This document shows, one piece after another, positions 26,779 to 35,806 of a stretch of DNA of 64,000 nucleotides. The number at the start of each line of letters is the position of its first letter. Position 1 is the first letter of the stretch. Under the pieces are notes generated by a model, which was not told the origin of the DNA, made no database searches, and worked only from the letters and a program-made list of their open reading frames with translations. Made by a program: the position numbers and the translations under genes. The DNA is from Proruminimicrobium sp964487915 (lineage in GTDB: Bacteria; Elusimicrobiota; Endomicrobiia; Endomicrobiales; Endomicrobiaceae): assembly GCA_964487915.1 (NCBI GenBank), contig CAZASN010000002.1:398228-462227 (forward strand). The letters run 5' to 3'.

Positions 26779-28146
26779 ATGAAATTTCCAGAAAATTTAT
26801 TTAAAAATCACAGCACAATAATTATATCTTGTATTGTTTTTTTAATAATAGCCTTTATGTATTCTTACGTAAAAATAGGCTTTTTGGGAGATTACGAAAA
26901 AAACTTTTGCCTTGCTTTAACGGGAGATTCATTATGGCAGACGCAAGATAAGGACGGAGTTTTTCTTCCGCATTTATCCAGATATTTTCCGGGTATGTTT
27001 CCGCGGTTATCTGTAGTTTTAAGTATATTTTTAGGCGTAACGAATGTAAAATTTTTATTAACGCTTTATGCATTTATAGTTTATGGTTTTCATGTCGTTT
27101 TTCTTACTATTATTTATTTTAATCTGCCAAAAGATAAGAAAAACATATTCGATATTATTTTAATGTCTGTTTTGTTTACTTTTTTTTATCTGCAATATTT
27201 TATCTTATCAGAAATTTTTTTAACGCAATTTTTTATATGGGTTGTTTTTGTAATATATTTTTATATTGATTTTGATAAACTATCTGTATTCAATTCATTG
27301 AGCCTGATACTTTTTTCTGTATTTTTAATAAGCAGTTATCCGGCTGTAGTATCATTTATCCCTATTTTTCTTTTTTTTGGAATACATAAATATTTTAAAA
27401 CGCACAATATTAATAAAAAACGAAGAATAACTTTAATCGCCAGTTTTTTAATTTTATTGGTTGCCTTTATTTTTAATATTTTTTATATATTTTTTCCCAT
27501 TTTGCCTGTAAAAAGTTCTGGATTAAGTTTAAATATGCTTAAAGACCAAAATTTTATAATGTTTTCTTTTTATATATTATTATCTTTGTTTTTTTCATTT
27601 TTTAAGAAAAACAGATATAAGCAAATATTTATAACGGTAATAATAATATTTTCTTTTTTGATTTTAAATATTTTATTACAAATTAAACCGGAACTTGGAT
27701 GCTTGTACAGGCTTGTGGGATGTATATCTCCATTATGTTTTATGGGTTTTTTAATTTGTCTGTCTTTATGTAAAATCAAAATCAATTTTATTTACATAAA
27801 AACAGTGAATTTGATTTTGATGGCAATATTGCTTATAGGAACACTGATATATATTAAATCTGTAAATAATTATAATTATCAGCTTATTGGATATATGCTA
27901 TCTCATAAATCAATACCAATGGAGAAATTTAAAGTTGATAAAAATATGTATAAATATTCAATATATTATGCATTTTTAATCAAATTTGTCTGGTTGCCGG
28001 ATTATAATGAATGCTGTCTTGAAATATTAGAAGAAGATTTTAATAATAAAAAATTAACATACTATATAAATCAAAATAAAGATATGCTTAAATTTAAACC
28101 AAAACGAGATATAAGTCCTTATAAATTTATTAAAATTTCACGCTGA
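26779..28146 (+). CDS. Large multipass membrane protein, GT-C-like, unknown function
   Basis: 455 residues with about ten hydrophobic helices and a hydrophilic lysine-rich C-terminus. The first large loop (about 40-70) has GDYEKNFCLALTGDS, FLPHLSRYFPG and acidic/basic residues, an arrangement seen in polyprenyl-phosphate-sugar glycosyltransferases of the GT-C class, but no decisive motif is visible. It is the only plus-strand gene within the 18.8-45.7 kb cluster. It is divergent from the radical SAM operon at 26677 with about 100 bp of shared promoter region, and is very AT-rich like its neighbours. Confidence 0.6.
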   Translation: MKFPENLFKNHSTIIISCIVFLIIAFMYSYVKIGFLGDYEKNFCLALTGDSLWQTQDKDGVFLPHLSRYFPGMFPRLSVVLSIFLGVTNVKFLLTLYAFIVYGFHVVFLTIIYFNLPKDKKNIFDIILMSVLFTFFYLQYFILSEIFLTQFFIWVVFVIYFYIDFDKLSVFNSLSLILFSVFLISSYPAVVSFIPIFLFFGIHKYFKTHNINKKRRITLIASFLILLVAFIFNIFYIFFPILPVKSSGLSLNMLKDQNFIMFSFYILLSLFFSFFKKNRYKQIFITVIIIFSFLILNILLQIKPELGCLYRLVGCISPLCFMGFLICLSLCKIKINFIYIKTVNLILMAILLIGTLIYIKSVNNYNYQLIGYMLSHKSIPMEKFKVDKNMYKYSIYYAFLIKFVWLPDYNECCLEILEEDFNNKKLTYYINQNKDMLKFKPKRDISPYKFIKISR

Positions 28147-28170
28147 TGTTTGTTACGGCTTAACAAACAT
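28146..28170. terminator. Hairpin between convergent genes, weak terminator candidate
   Basis: ATGTTTGTTA (28146-28155) and TAACAAACAT (28161-28170) form a perfect 10-bp stem with a 5-base loop directly at the stop codon of the plus-strand gene. Neither side has a clean T run. The rest of the gap to 28267 is AT-rich with nothing else recognised. Confidence 0.35.
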
Positions 28171-28267
28171 ATCAAATATAAATTAGAAAAAAATAAATTT
28201 CCGATAATGTTCTAATACGTTTTAAAAAGCATTACAATTTATTATTTATTTTCTGATTCTATAAATA

Positions 28268-29002
28268 TTACAGCCGTTCTTCAATATATTTTTTTGCATG
28301 CGGCTGAAGAAATTTTCTTATTTCAATGGCATCTTCCGTTTTCAATCCAAAAATTTTTTCAAACCCCAATTTGCGCAGCGGCGATGTGAATAAAAAAGAT
28401 ACAGGTGCCCAAAGACAGAACGGCTGATTGAGCATTTGAGAAGAAATATTTAATTTTTCAAAACATTTATGCCCTTCGTTGAACCCGTATTCGCCAAGAA
28501 TTTTAAGATTTGTTTCTCTTGTCGTAGAACTGAAAAATACAGGATGAAGCGATTCAATGCCGAATTGCCCGTAAAAAGCGTCCGATATGTCAAGATATTC
28601 CTTTTGTTGCATAAAAATTTGATTTTGAGCAATATTGTTTCCGTCTGCTACTGAGGCAATATTGTTTTTTTTGCAGTAAATTATAGTATTCATTTCCATT
28701 GCAAAGCGGCATATAAGATCCAAAATAAGAGGAGATCTGTACTTCTTGAAAAATTTTGTTGATTTGCTTTTTAAGAATTTCATTGCTTCTTGGGAATTAA
28801 TTAAATTGTGGATAACTTTGTCTTTTCCAAAAAAATTCTTTAATTCTTTGACTCTTTCTGATGGTTTGTACAAACGGATGCAGAGTCCGTTGTTAAATGA
28901 CAAGAGATGAAGTTTGTGACCTTTTTTCAACAATGCACATGCGGCAGCCGTAGAGTCCTGGCCTCCTGTGAACATTATTGCTGTTTCTTTTTCTTGATAC
29001 AT
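28268..29002 (-). CDS. PP-loop ATP-pyrophosphatase-fold protein, copy 1
   Basis: 244 residues. The PP-loop is at 11-18 (FTGGQDST) within TAIMFTGGQDSTAAACALL, as in enzymes that adenylate a carboxyl or carbonyl group (QueC, ThiI, asparagine synthetase families). The zinc cysteine cluster of QueC is absent. Conserved blocks shared with its paralogue at 30702 are DGNN-x-AQ-x-QIFMQQK, NQPFC and LFTSPLRKLGFEK. The substrate is unknown; activation of an acid for amide or thioamide formation is one possibility. It has GGAG upstream and follows a 130-bp gap that contains the 3' remnant of a radical SAM gene. Confidence 0.7.
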   Translation of the reverse strand: MYQEKETAIMFTGGQDSTAAACALLKKGHKLHLLSFNNGLCIRLYKPSERVKELKNFFGKDKVIHNLINSQEAMKFLKSKSTKFFKKYRSPLILDLICRFAMEMNTIIYCKKNNIASVADGNNIAQNQIFMQQKEYLDISDAFYGQFGIESLHPVFFSSTTRETNLKILGEYGFNEGHKCFEKLNISSQMLNQPFCLWAPVSFLFTSPLRKLGFEKIFGLKTEDAIEIRKFLQPHAKKYIEERL

Positions 29003-29072
29003 ACATTTATTCTCCTTTTTTGAGAAAATAAATATATTATCAAGTTGAAAGCTTTAATATATTTTTTATCTG
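29003..29072 (-). pseudogene. 3' remnant of a B12-radical SAM gene upstream of PP-loop copy 1
   Basis: Read on the minus strand, this stretch encodes KYIKAFNLIYLF and a basic tail, matching KYIKALNLIIYLF and RRI at the C-terminus of the radical SAM protein ending at 31439. The base-level similarity runs into the PP-loop start on both copies. It indicates that a radical SAM-PP-loop gene pair was duplicated and the radical SAM member then lost here. Confidence 0.55.
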
Positions 29073-29132
29073 TAAATAAAGTTTACTTATTTATTGCAAT
29101 AAAGGCAATATGGTTATTATTATACGTGCATT

Positions 29133-30107
29133 TTAGTTTGCCATAAGTTTTTTTATTCGTTCAAAGAAAGACTTTTTATTTGTAAAAAAAATTGAAATTT
29201 CTTTCCAGCACGGTCTCATACAATCGTAACATTTTTTATCCGCATTTGGAATAACATTAAATTTATTCCTGATATGCGTATGATATTTGTGACACGGAGC
29301 AATATTACCGTCAGGATTTATTGAAATATATAATTTCCCGGCATGACAATGTTGTTGACTTTGGATACCTTTTTGATATTGTTTTGACATCTCTAAAAAT
29401 TGAGAAGAATTAAAAATATAGTTATATTTTTTATTTTCTGTAATTAAAAAATCATATAATGCGTCTATCTTTTTAAAGTCGGATTCTTTAAATTTTAAAG
29501 CTATGTTGTTGTTTGTTTCTATAGGCAAAAAAGAAATTTTTAAATTATTAGTTTTAGCGAATGCGGCAATATCGTATATTTCGTCAATATTTAACGGGGA
29601 TATAACGGTATTTAGAAGAATTTTATTTTTTTTCAAGAAATTTGATAGGTTATTGATATTTTTAAGTATTTTTTTAAACAGATTTTTATCGTTATAAAAC
29701 TCCAATGAAGTCTTTTCTGAAAATGCATGCAACGATATAGACAGACCGTTAAAATATTTAATTTTCAGCATTTGATTTATTTGATTATCTGAAATATTTA
29801 GAGTATTGGTCAATATTTGCGTTTTTATTTTATTTTTTGCAAATATTTTTACGATATCTATAATATCTGATCTCATAAAAGGTTCTCCGCCGCCAAAACT
29901 TACCAGACCTATTCCTCTTTTTTTGAGAAATCGCGCCAATGAGTTTATTTCTTCAAGATTTAGTTCATTGTCCGGATTGCAGATACAGCCGTTATTGCAT
30001 ATAGCGCATTTTAAATTGCATCTGTGTGTAACGGCGTAATGGGCAAAAACAGGTTTGTTTTTTAGCAATAATGCCGAAATTAAATTCAATAAATATTTTA
30101 AATTCAT
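29133..30107 (-). CDS. Radical SAM protein with SPASM-like C-terminal domain
   Basis: 324 residues. The cluster site is CNLKCAIC (CX3CX2C) at about residues 30-37, followed by extra cysteines (NNGCICNPDNE). The barrel has VSFGGGEPFMRSDI, the GGEP SAM-binding motif. The C-terminus has a SPASM-type region with HCHAGKLYISINPDGNIAPCHKY and KKCYDCMRPC, holding auxiliary iron-sulfur clusters. Such proteins often modify peptides or sugars. No precursor peptide gene is visible nearby. It overlaps the acetyltransferase gene by 4 bp. Confidence 0.85.
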   Translation of the reverse strand: MNLKYLLNLISALLLKNKPVFAHYAVTHRCNLKCAICNNGCICNPDNELNLEEINSLARFLKKRGIGLVSFGGGEPFMRSDIIDIVKIFAKNKIKTQILTNTLNISDNQINQMLKIKYFNGLSISLHAFSEKTSLEFYNDKNLFKKILKNINNLSNFLKKNKILLNTVISPLNIDEIYDIAAFAKTNNLKISFLPIETNNNIALKFKESDFKKIDALYDFLITENKKYNYIFNSSQFLEMSKQYQKGIQSQQHCHAGKLYISINPDGNIAPCHKYHTHIRNKFNVIPNADKKCYDCMRPCWKEISIFFTNKKSFFERIKKLMAN

Positions 30108-30709
30108 AACTGTTTGTAATACATATTCATTTTTTTACCGTAAAAATTTATTATTCTGTAAAAAATATATTTTTTATTCTTTATGAGAATCTGTGATATG
30201 ATGTTGTCGTCATTTATTGAAACTTGTACTTTATATATGTTATTTTGCTTTATAATTGTTTCTGCAAAATCAACCAATTTGGAGCCGATACCGTTTTTTT
30301 TATAATCATCATTCACTGCAATAAACAAAAGTTCAGATTTGCAATATTGTTTTTTTATTATATAGCCTATGCTGCTGAAAAAGTAAAATATGCATTTTAA
30401 AAATGAAATAAAATTTAAAGAAAACAAAATTTTAAAGAATTTCGTAAATAAGATTTCCATAAAGATTAATTTCTTATTTAATGCAAATGAAATATATCCT
30501 GTGATTTTTCCGTTTATTGTATATTTATAAGTTGAAGCATATTTTGATAATATTAATTCGGAATATATTATTATCAGAAATTTTTTACCTAAAAAAGTAA
30601 AAAATGAATCGCCTATGTATTTTATATGCATATCAACGATAGTTTCTAAGTCGGAAATTTTGGTTTTTATGATAGCATGGTTTGTTTGCTGATAAGCTTT
30701 ATTATTCAT
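30104..30709 (-). CDS. GNAT-family N-acetyltransferase
   Basis: 201 residues. The acetyl-CoA-binding motif is LFIAVNDDYKKNGIGSKLVDF (about 125-150; the R/Q-x-x-G-x-G/A core reads KKNGIGS), with the downstream YKVQVSINDDN strand. A hydrophobic, lysine-rich stretch (about 75-120) interrupts the usual fold and may touch the membrane. It probably acylates an amine on a sugar or lipid intermediate, which would suit the aminotransferase in this operon. It overlaps the PP-loop gene by 8 bp and the SPASM gene by 4 bp. Confidence 0.7.
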   Translation of the reverse strand: MNNKAYQQTNHAIIKTKISDLETIVDMHIKYIGDSFFTFLGKKFLIIIYSELILSKYASTYKYTINGKITGYISFALNKKLIFMEILFTKFFKILFSLNFISFLKCIFYFFSSIGYIIKKQYCKSELLFIAVNDDYKKNGIGSKLVDFAETIIKQNNIYKVQVSINDDNIISQILIKNKKYIFYRIINFYGKKMNMYYKQL

Positions 30710-31439
30710 TTATTTGCTCTTGAATGTATTTTTTTGCAATATTATGAAGCATTTTTCTTGTTTCAATTGCTTTTTGTGTCGTCAGTCCGAATAATTTTTC
30801 AAATCCAAGTTTTCGCAGAGGAGATGTAAATAAAAAAGATATCGGAGCCCAAAAACAAAAAGGCTGGTTAAGCAACTGTGATGATATATTAAGTTTTTCA
30901 AATAATTTATTGCCGTTGTCTAATCCGTTTTTATATAAAAAATTCAGATTTGTAGCTCTTGTTTGTGCGCTGTAAACAGGGTGAAGAGAAGTAATGTCAT
31001 ATTGGTTGTAAAAATGATCCACAACATCCAAATATTGTTTTTGTTGCATAAATATTTGTCCTTGCGCCGCATTATTTCCGTCGGCCACTGTTTTAATATT
31101 ATTTTTTTTGCAGTATATTATTGTGTTAATTTCCATTGAAAATCTGCATATAAGATCAAAAATAAGCGGCGATTTATGTTTGCTAATAAAATTTTTTGAA
31201 TTGTTATTTAGAAATTTCATTGTTTGGCGCGAATCAATGCTTACATGTTTGATGTTTTCTCTGCCGAATATTTTTGACAATTCATTGGCCCTGTCGGCGG
31301 CCTTTGACAGACGTATACAAATGCCGTTATTAAAAGTTAAAAGGTGAAGTTTTTGATTTTGATTCAATAATTCGCATGCAACAGCAGTAGAATCAAGTCC
31401 GCCTGTGAACATTATTGCCGTTTCAGATGCTTGATTCAT
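30702..31439 (-). CDS. PP-loop ATP-pyrophosphatase-fold protein, copy 2
   Basis: 245 residues, a clear paralogue of the protein at 28268 with PP-loop FTGGLDST at 11-18 and the same conserved blocks (LDLICRF-type helix read as FDLICRFSMEINTIIYCKKNN, DGNNAAQGQIFMQQK, FLFTSPLRKLGFEK). No QueC-type zinc site. It starts inside the stop of the radical SAM gene at 31439 (TAATG) with GGAG upstream, and overlaps the acetyltransferase by 8 bp. Coupling to a radical SAM gene suggests the two act on the same intermediate. Confidence 0.7.
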   Translation of the reverse strand: MNQASETAIMFTGGLDSTAVACELLNQNQKLHLLTFNNGICIRLSKAADRANELSKIFGRENIKHVSIDSRQTMKFLNNNSKNFISKHKSPLIFDLICRFSMEINTIIYCKKNNIKTVADGNNAAQGQIFMQQKQYLDVVDHFYNQYDITSLHPVYSAQTRATNLNFLYKNGLDNGNKLFEKLNISSQLLNQPFCFWAPISFLFTSPLRKLGFEKLFGLTTQKAIETRKMLHNIAKKYIQEQINE

Positions 31440-32857
31440 TATTTTATTCTCCTGTTTATGAAAAATAAATATATTATTAAATTTAACGCTTTAATATATT
31501 TTATAATATCGTTAAAATTTCGGATAGTTTTTAAATGTTTGAAAAAAACAACAGGCCTTAAATAAAATTCTCTATAAAATCTTTTAAACCAATATTCAAG
31601 TTCTTCTGTGGATAAATCAGTCGGAGTAAATATCGGTTTAAATAATGAGCAATCTGTCACATTTGCCGTTAATTTCCCGTACTTTTCAATCATTTGAAAT
31701 TGTTCGGTGTTAGGTAAAGGAGTATTAATCTGAATAGTTATGTCTTTAAGAGGCAGATTTTTGGCAAGGCTGATACTGTCTTTTATAGTATTTATATTTT
31801 CGGTAAAATGTCCTATCATAAAAAAACCTTTGGGCTGAAGCCCTATTTCATCAGCCCATGACACCACTTTTTTTAAATGTTTCAAATCTAATTCTTTTTT
31901 TATTAGTTTTAAAATATTTTCATTTCCGCTTTCAATGCCGATTCTGATTCTCCAACAGCCGCTTTCTTTCATAAGTTTTAGTATGCTTTTGTCTTTTATA
32001 ATATTTGCCCTTATTGTACATGTCCATGAGATTTTTAGTTTGTTTTTTGATATTTCTCGGCATATTTTTTCTACTCGTTCGGTTGAAACTGTAAATAATG
32101 AATCTATAAATGCGATATCTTTTGCACCGAATTGTTTTATTACGCTTTTCATTTCGGAAACGATATATTCAGGAGAAAATGATCTGTACGAAGTGCCAAA
32201 AACGCTTTTTCCGCAAAAAATACAATTATACGGGCATCCTCTGCTGGAAATCAAGCTTATTTTCGGGGTGTCTCTTTTATCATTAGGCTGAGGTTTATAT
32301 TTATGTATCGGGATTAAGTGCCTTGCCGGAAACGGCAAAATATCTAAATTTTCTATAAGCGGCCGTGGCGGAGTTTTTATAATTTTATTGTTAGAATCTC
32401 TATATACAATGCCTTTAATATTTTTTATAAAATCAAAACCTTTGTTAATATTTTGTATAAGTTCTAAAAATGTAAATTCACCTTCTCCGATTACTCCGAA
32501 ATCAAAACAGTCATTAGATAAAACATTTTCCTGAACAGCGCTTACATGAGATCCTCCTATAACGATTTTTATGTCATGTTTTCTGAGTTTTATTTGTTTG
32601 GCTGTTTCTATCGCACTTGAAAATGAAAAAGTTGTTGAAGTAATTCCTATTACATCCGCTTTATACGATAAAATTTCTTCAATTATATTATTTGTAGACA
32701 TTCCCTCAAGAGCCGCATCAATAACGCGGACATCTATTTTGTTTTGTTCCAAAACAGCCGCAATATATAAAAGGCCCAGAGGAGGAGAATTGAAAAATAA
32801 GCTGGATATGACGGGGTTTAATGAAAGAATAGGCGGATTAATCAATAATATTTTCAT
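31439..32857 (-). CDS. Cobalamin-binding-domain radical SAM protein (3 of 6)
   Basis: 472 residues. The B12 domain (1-150) has SPPLGLLYIAAVLEQ and IVIGGSHVSAV. The cluster site is C208-x3-C212-x2-C215 (SSRGCPYNCIFC), then AFIDSLFTVSTERV and RIGIESGNENILKLIKK. The aromatic/basic C-terminal tail FKRFYREFYLRPVVFFK is shared with other members of the cluster. It overlaps the aminotransferase upstream (ATGA) and the PP-loop gene downstream by one base. Its 3' end has a degenerate copy at 29003-29072. Confidence 0.85.
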   Translation of the reverse strand: MKILLINPPILSLNPVISSLFFNSPPLGLLYIAAVLEQNKIDVRVIDAALEGMSTNNIIEEILSYKADVIGITSTTFSFSSAIETAKQIKLRKHDIKIVIGGSHVSAVQENVLSNDCFDFGVIGEGEFTFLELIQNINKGFDFIKNIKGIVYRDSNNKIIKTPPRPLIENLDILPFPARHLIPIHKYKPQPNDKRDTPKISLISSRGCPYNCIFCGKSVFGTSYRSFSPEYIVSEMKSVIKQFGAKDIAFIDSLFTVSTERVEKICREISKNKLKISWTCTIRANIIKDKSILKLMKESGCWRIRIGIESGNENILKLIKKELDLKHLKKVVSWADEIGLQPKGFFMIGHFTENINTIKDSISLAKNLPLKDITIQINTPLPNTEQFQMIEKYGKLTANVTDCSLFKPIFTPTDLSTEELEYWFKRFYREFYLRPVVFFKHLKTIRNFNDIIKYIKALNLIIYLFFINRRIK

Positions 32858-34077
32858 AATTTATTTAAAACAGAAGTTATGTATTCGATATCGTGTTTTT
32901 TTATTGTATCTGATGTGATAAAATAAAGCAATTCTTTTTCCGCTCTGGATGCATTAGGATAATTGTCTTTTGCATATATTTTAAACTCATTTATTTCTGC
33001 ACAGTTTTGAACAAATCCTGTAGATGTATCAATGCCTTTAGATAATAATTTTTTTCTAAATGTAAATTTATCCTTTACAAATAAAGGCAAACCCGAAAAA
33101 ATATTTTTGCAGTTATCTAAGATTTCAGGCGGTTCAATATTTGGAAAATTGTTTAATAACTTATAAAACAATTTCCCGTTCAGTTCTTTAGTGTCACAAC
33201 AGGAATCAAAATGCTTTAATTGGTTTTCGGCAAGTTTTTTTTGGCAGTAATTGAATTTACCGTATTTGGGCAGAGCAGTATCCAATAATATTTGTTTTTC
33301 TTTAAATATAATTTTTGCAATATCAAATCCGGCTAAAGAAAACAGATAAAAAAACATACATGTAAACGGAACAATCATTTTTGATGTTGAGAATTTGATT
33401 ATTATAACTTTTATAATATCTTTTAATATCTGCAATTTTGTAAAAAGCAGTGTTTTTTCGGTTTCCAGCTGAATTTTTTTTGCCAGTAATTCATCGTCTG
33501 TTGATAAAATACCGCCTCGTAACATTGTAAAATTTTTTGTTATACTAAATGAATAATAAGAAGCTTTAGCAAATGTTCCTACAAACTCTTCTCCGTATTT
33601 GGCTCCAAAAGCCTGGGCGCAATCTTCTATTATAATCAAGTTATGTTTTTTTGCAATTTCTTTAATTTTATTCAAATCGCACGGCAGGCCGCACAAATGC
33701 GTAGCAATGATAACTTTTGTTTTATCAGTTATTGCAGATTCTATTTTTAAAGGATCAATGTTTATATTATTTTTTTTAATATCAACAAAAACAGGTACGC
33801 AGCCTGCTTTTATTACTGCTGCGGGTACTGCAAAATAAGTATATGCCGGGATTAAGACTTCATCCTCGTTTTTTAAATCTAAAGCTTTTAATAATAAGAA
33901 CAATCCCCATCTTGACGAATGAACGTAAATAATATACTTATGTTTGATATATTTTTTTAAAAAATTAAAATTTGTATTGTTATTGCTGGGTAAAAATAAA
34001 TTTTTAATCAGCAATAACAAATCACCCCAAGTAATATTTAACTTAAAAGATGTGTAGTTATTTGTAAATTTTAACAT
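32854..34077 (-). CDS. DegT/DnrJ/EryC1/StrS-family aminotransferase
   Basis: 407 residues from the ATG at 34077; a TTG at 34083 with better-spaced AGGA is the alternative start. PLP fold-type I features: SSRWGLFLLLKALDL, DEVLIPAYTYFAVPAAV, IIEDCAQAFGAKYG, and SFSITKNFTMLRGG with the Schiff-base lysine. These enzymes usually aminate nucleotide-linked keto sugars for surface glycans, though some act on other aldehydes. It is coupled to the GT39 gene upstream and a radical SAM gene downstream. The central region (about 205-265) is unusually hydrophobic. Confidence 0.85.
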   Translation of the reverse strand: MLKFTNNYTSFKLNITWGDLLLLIKNLFLPSNNNTNFNFLKKYIKHKYIIYVHSSRWGLFLLLKALDLKNEDEVLIPAYTYFAVPAAVIKAGCVPVFVDIKKNNINIDPLKIESAITDKTKVIIATHLCGLPCDLNKIKEIAKKHNLIIIEDCAQAFGAKYGEEFVGTFAKASYYSFSITKNFTMLRGGILSTDDELLAKKIQLETEKTLLFTKLQILKDIIKVIIIKFSTSKMIVPFTCMFFYLFSLAGFDIAKIIFKEKQILLDTALPKYGKFNYCQKKLAENQLKHFDSCCDTKELNGKLFYKLLNNFPNIEPPEILDNCKNIFSGLPLFVKDKFTFRKKLLSKGIDTSTGFVQNCAEINEFKIYAKDNYPNASRAEKELLYFITSDTIKKHDIEYITSVLNKL

Positions 34078-34079
34078 TA

Positions 34080-35648
34080 TCAATTGTTATCCTTGAATTT
34101 ATATACGACACTGTGAATATTTATATTAATGTCATTAGTTTTATGATACATTGACCAGAAAGAATTATATTTGTTCAAAAATTCGTTCTTTGAGGGTATA
34201 TAAAAGTTATTGATATATTTGTGTTCTTTAATATCATTTGTCATATTATCGTATTCATAGTTAAAGTCAGTGTAAGATCTTAAATCTATAATAAAATCAT
34301 ATTTTACCGGATCGCCGTATAAATATAAATTCATTACAGTTGTGACTATTGTCATAATTTTAAACCCGTTAATAATAAAAAAAGGTCTAAGAGCGTAAAT
34401 ATTATATTTTGCATTGGGATATCCGTCTGCAAGTATAAGAATTTTTTTATTTTTCATCAACTTAACGGATTTTAGCAATTGAATATATCTGTCTCTTTTT
34501 TTTATATTGTAAAATATTGTATCTTCATTGTATTTGTCAAAGTATTTAAATGATAAAGTATCGTTGATTTTAATTTGCCAATCGCAAATCCATGTTTTAT
34601 ATCCGTAGGATAATTCAATATATTGTAAAAGAGACACGGCGATAAATATAGTAAGCAGTATTTTTCTGATATTAACGTTTAAATAGGAAACAGATGCCGC
34701 AATTAATAATATAATTGCGGGGATTAAAGGCACCATATAGACCTGCTGTTTGTGATGCGGAATAACGAGGGCTATAATAATGGGAATAAATAATCCGCAC
34801 AACAGCATAAGTATTAAATTGTCTTTATATTTTTTTTTGAAAAATATAAAAATTATTGAAAAAATCAGAAGCAAAAACAAAGGCAAAGCCAATATGTTTT
34901 CGCTTAAACCGCCGATAATTATATGAAATTTCATAAACAGCGTTTCAAAAATTTTCTGTTCCATAAACGGTGTATATAAGAATGAAAATTTTAATGTTTG
35001 GGTAAATTGAAAAGAATATAGAATTGATGAAATTATAAACATGATGATAACATTGTAAAGTTGGTATTTGTTTATTCCTTGAAAAACAGTCCAAATTATA
35101 TAGAACAAAAAAAACGGGATTGCAAAACCCAGAAAAGTTTCTCTAAGCAATAATCCAAGGCCTAAGCTTATGGCGTAAAATATTGTCCACTTTTGATTTT
35201 TAAACATATCTGATTGAATTAAAAAATAAATACCCATCAGCAATATCGGAATTATATGAAAATCCTGCCTTCCGTAAAATCTTGATAATCCGTAAATTGC
35301 AGGAACAGCGGCGAATAAAATCATTGATATGCGTCCGCAGTGTATGCCGTTTATTCTTTCTCCGATTTTATATAGGAATAATAAAGATATTGCAAAAAAA
35401 ACAATATTTAGAAACATATAAATAACCACGTAGTTATTTTGATTAAAAATATAAAAAAATAAATTCATGATTAAAGGGAACAAGGGCGGGGTTATAACAA
35501 AAAAATTTTTTATATCCAGAGCATCAAGAAAATATGTGGCGTTTGCATATTGTAAAATAAATATTGGCTTATTGATTTGATACCATATTGTATTCCCAAT
35601 TATATAAATAACAGTTAATATTAAAAATATCGTTAATGTTTTTTTCAT
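34080..35648 (-). CDS. GT39-like (PMT family) membrane glycosyltransferase, copy 1
   Basis: 522 residues with about eleven membrane helices in the first 340 and a soluble C-terminal part. The opening WYQINKPIFILQ and the acidic FLDALD loop resemble the PMT_2/ArnT-like group, which transfers sugars from polyprenyl phosphate to lipid or protein acceptors outside the membrane. The HPPL motif reads TPPL here, so the usual histidine is lost. An 881-bp stretch (34543-35423) is identical base for base to copy 2, while both ends have diverged. Confidence 0.75.
   Translation of the reverse strand: MKKTLTIFLILTVIYIIGNTIWYQINKPIFILQYANATYFLDALDIKNFFVITPPLFPLIMNLFFYIFNQNNYVVIYMFLNIVFFAISLLFLYKIGERINGIHCGRISMILFAAVPAIYGLSRFYGRQDFHIIPILLMGIYFLIQSDMFKNQKWTIFYAISLGLGLLLRETFLGFAIPFFLFYIIWTVFQGINKYQLYNVIIMFIISSILYSFQFTQTLKFSFLYTPFMEQKIFETLFMKFHIIIGGLSENILALPLFLLLIFSIIFIFFKKKYKDNLILMLLCGLFIPIIIALVIPHHKQQVYMVPLIPAIILLIAASVSYLNVNIRKILLTIFIAVSLLQYIELSYGYKTWICDWQIKINDTLSFKYFDKYNEDTIFYNIKKRDRYIQLLKSVKLMKNKKILILADGYPNAKYNIYALRPFFIINGFKIMTIVTTVMNLYLYGDPVKYDFIIDLRSYTDFNYEYDNMTNDIKEHKYINNFYIPSKNEFLNKYNSFWSMYHKTNDININIHSVVYKFKDNN
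34543..35423. repeat. 881-bp perfect direct repeat, unit 1 (partner 36279-37159)
   Basis: Every base matches 36279-37159 at a constant offset of 1736 with no gaps. It covers the membrane core of the two GT39-like genes. Identity stops abruptly at both ends. Confidence 0.95.
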
Positions 35649-35806
35649 TTCAGCATTTTTTCAAATCACAGTATCCACATTAAAAGAAACTTTACTAATG
35701 AGTAAATATTTTAATAAAAATATTATCCGAAATAAATATTTTGTAATTTGAATTGTAACAGTTTTAGTGCAATTTTTTTAAAACATCAAAATTTTCATAT
35801 AACTTG

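Noticed and set aside
29133..30107. SPASM radical SAM gene as part of a ribosomally made peptide (RiPP) system
   Set aside because: No short precursor-peptide gene with a leader or repeated core was seen nearby, and the neighbours point to lipid or glycan chemistry.
28268..31439. PP-loop genes as queC (7-cyano-7-deazaguanine synthase)
   Set aside because: They share the SGG/TGG-x-DST PP-loop but lack the C-terminal CxxC-type zinc site and no other queuosine-precursor genes lie beside them. queH is far away in a different operon.
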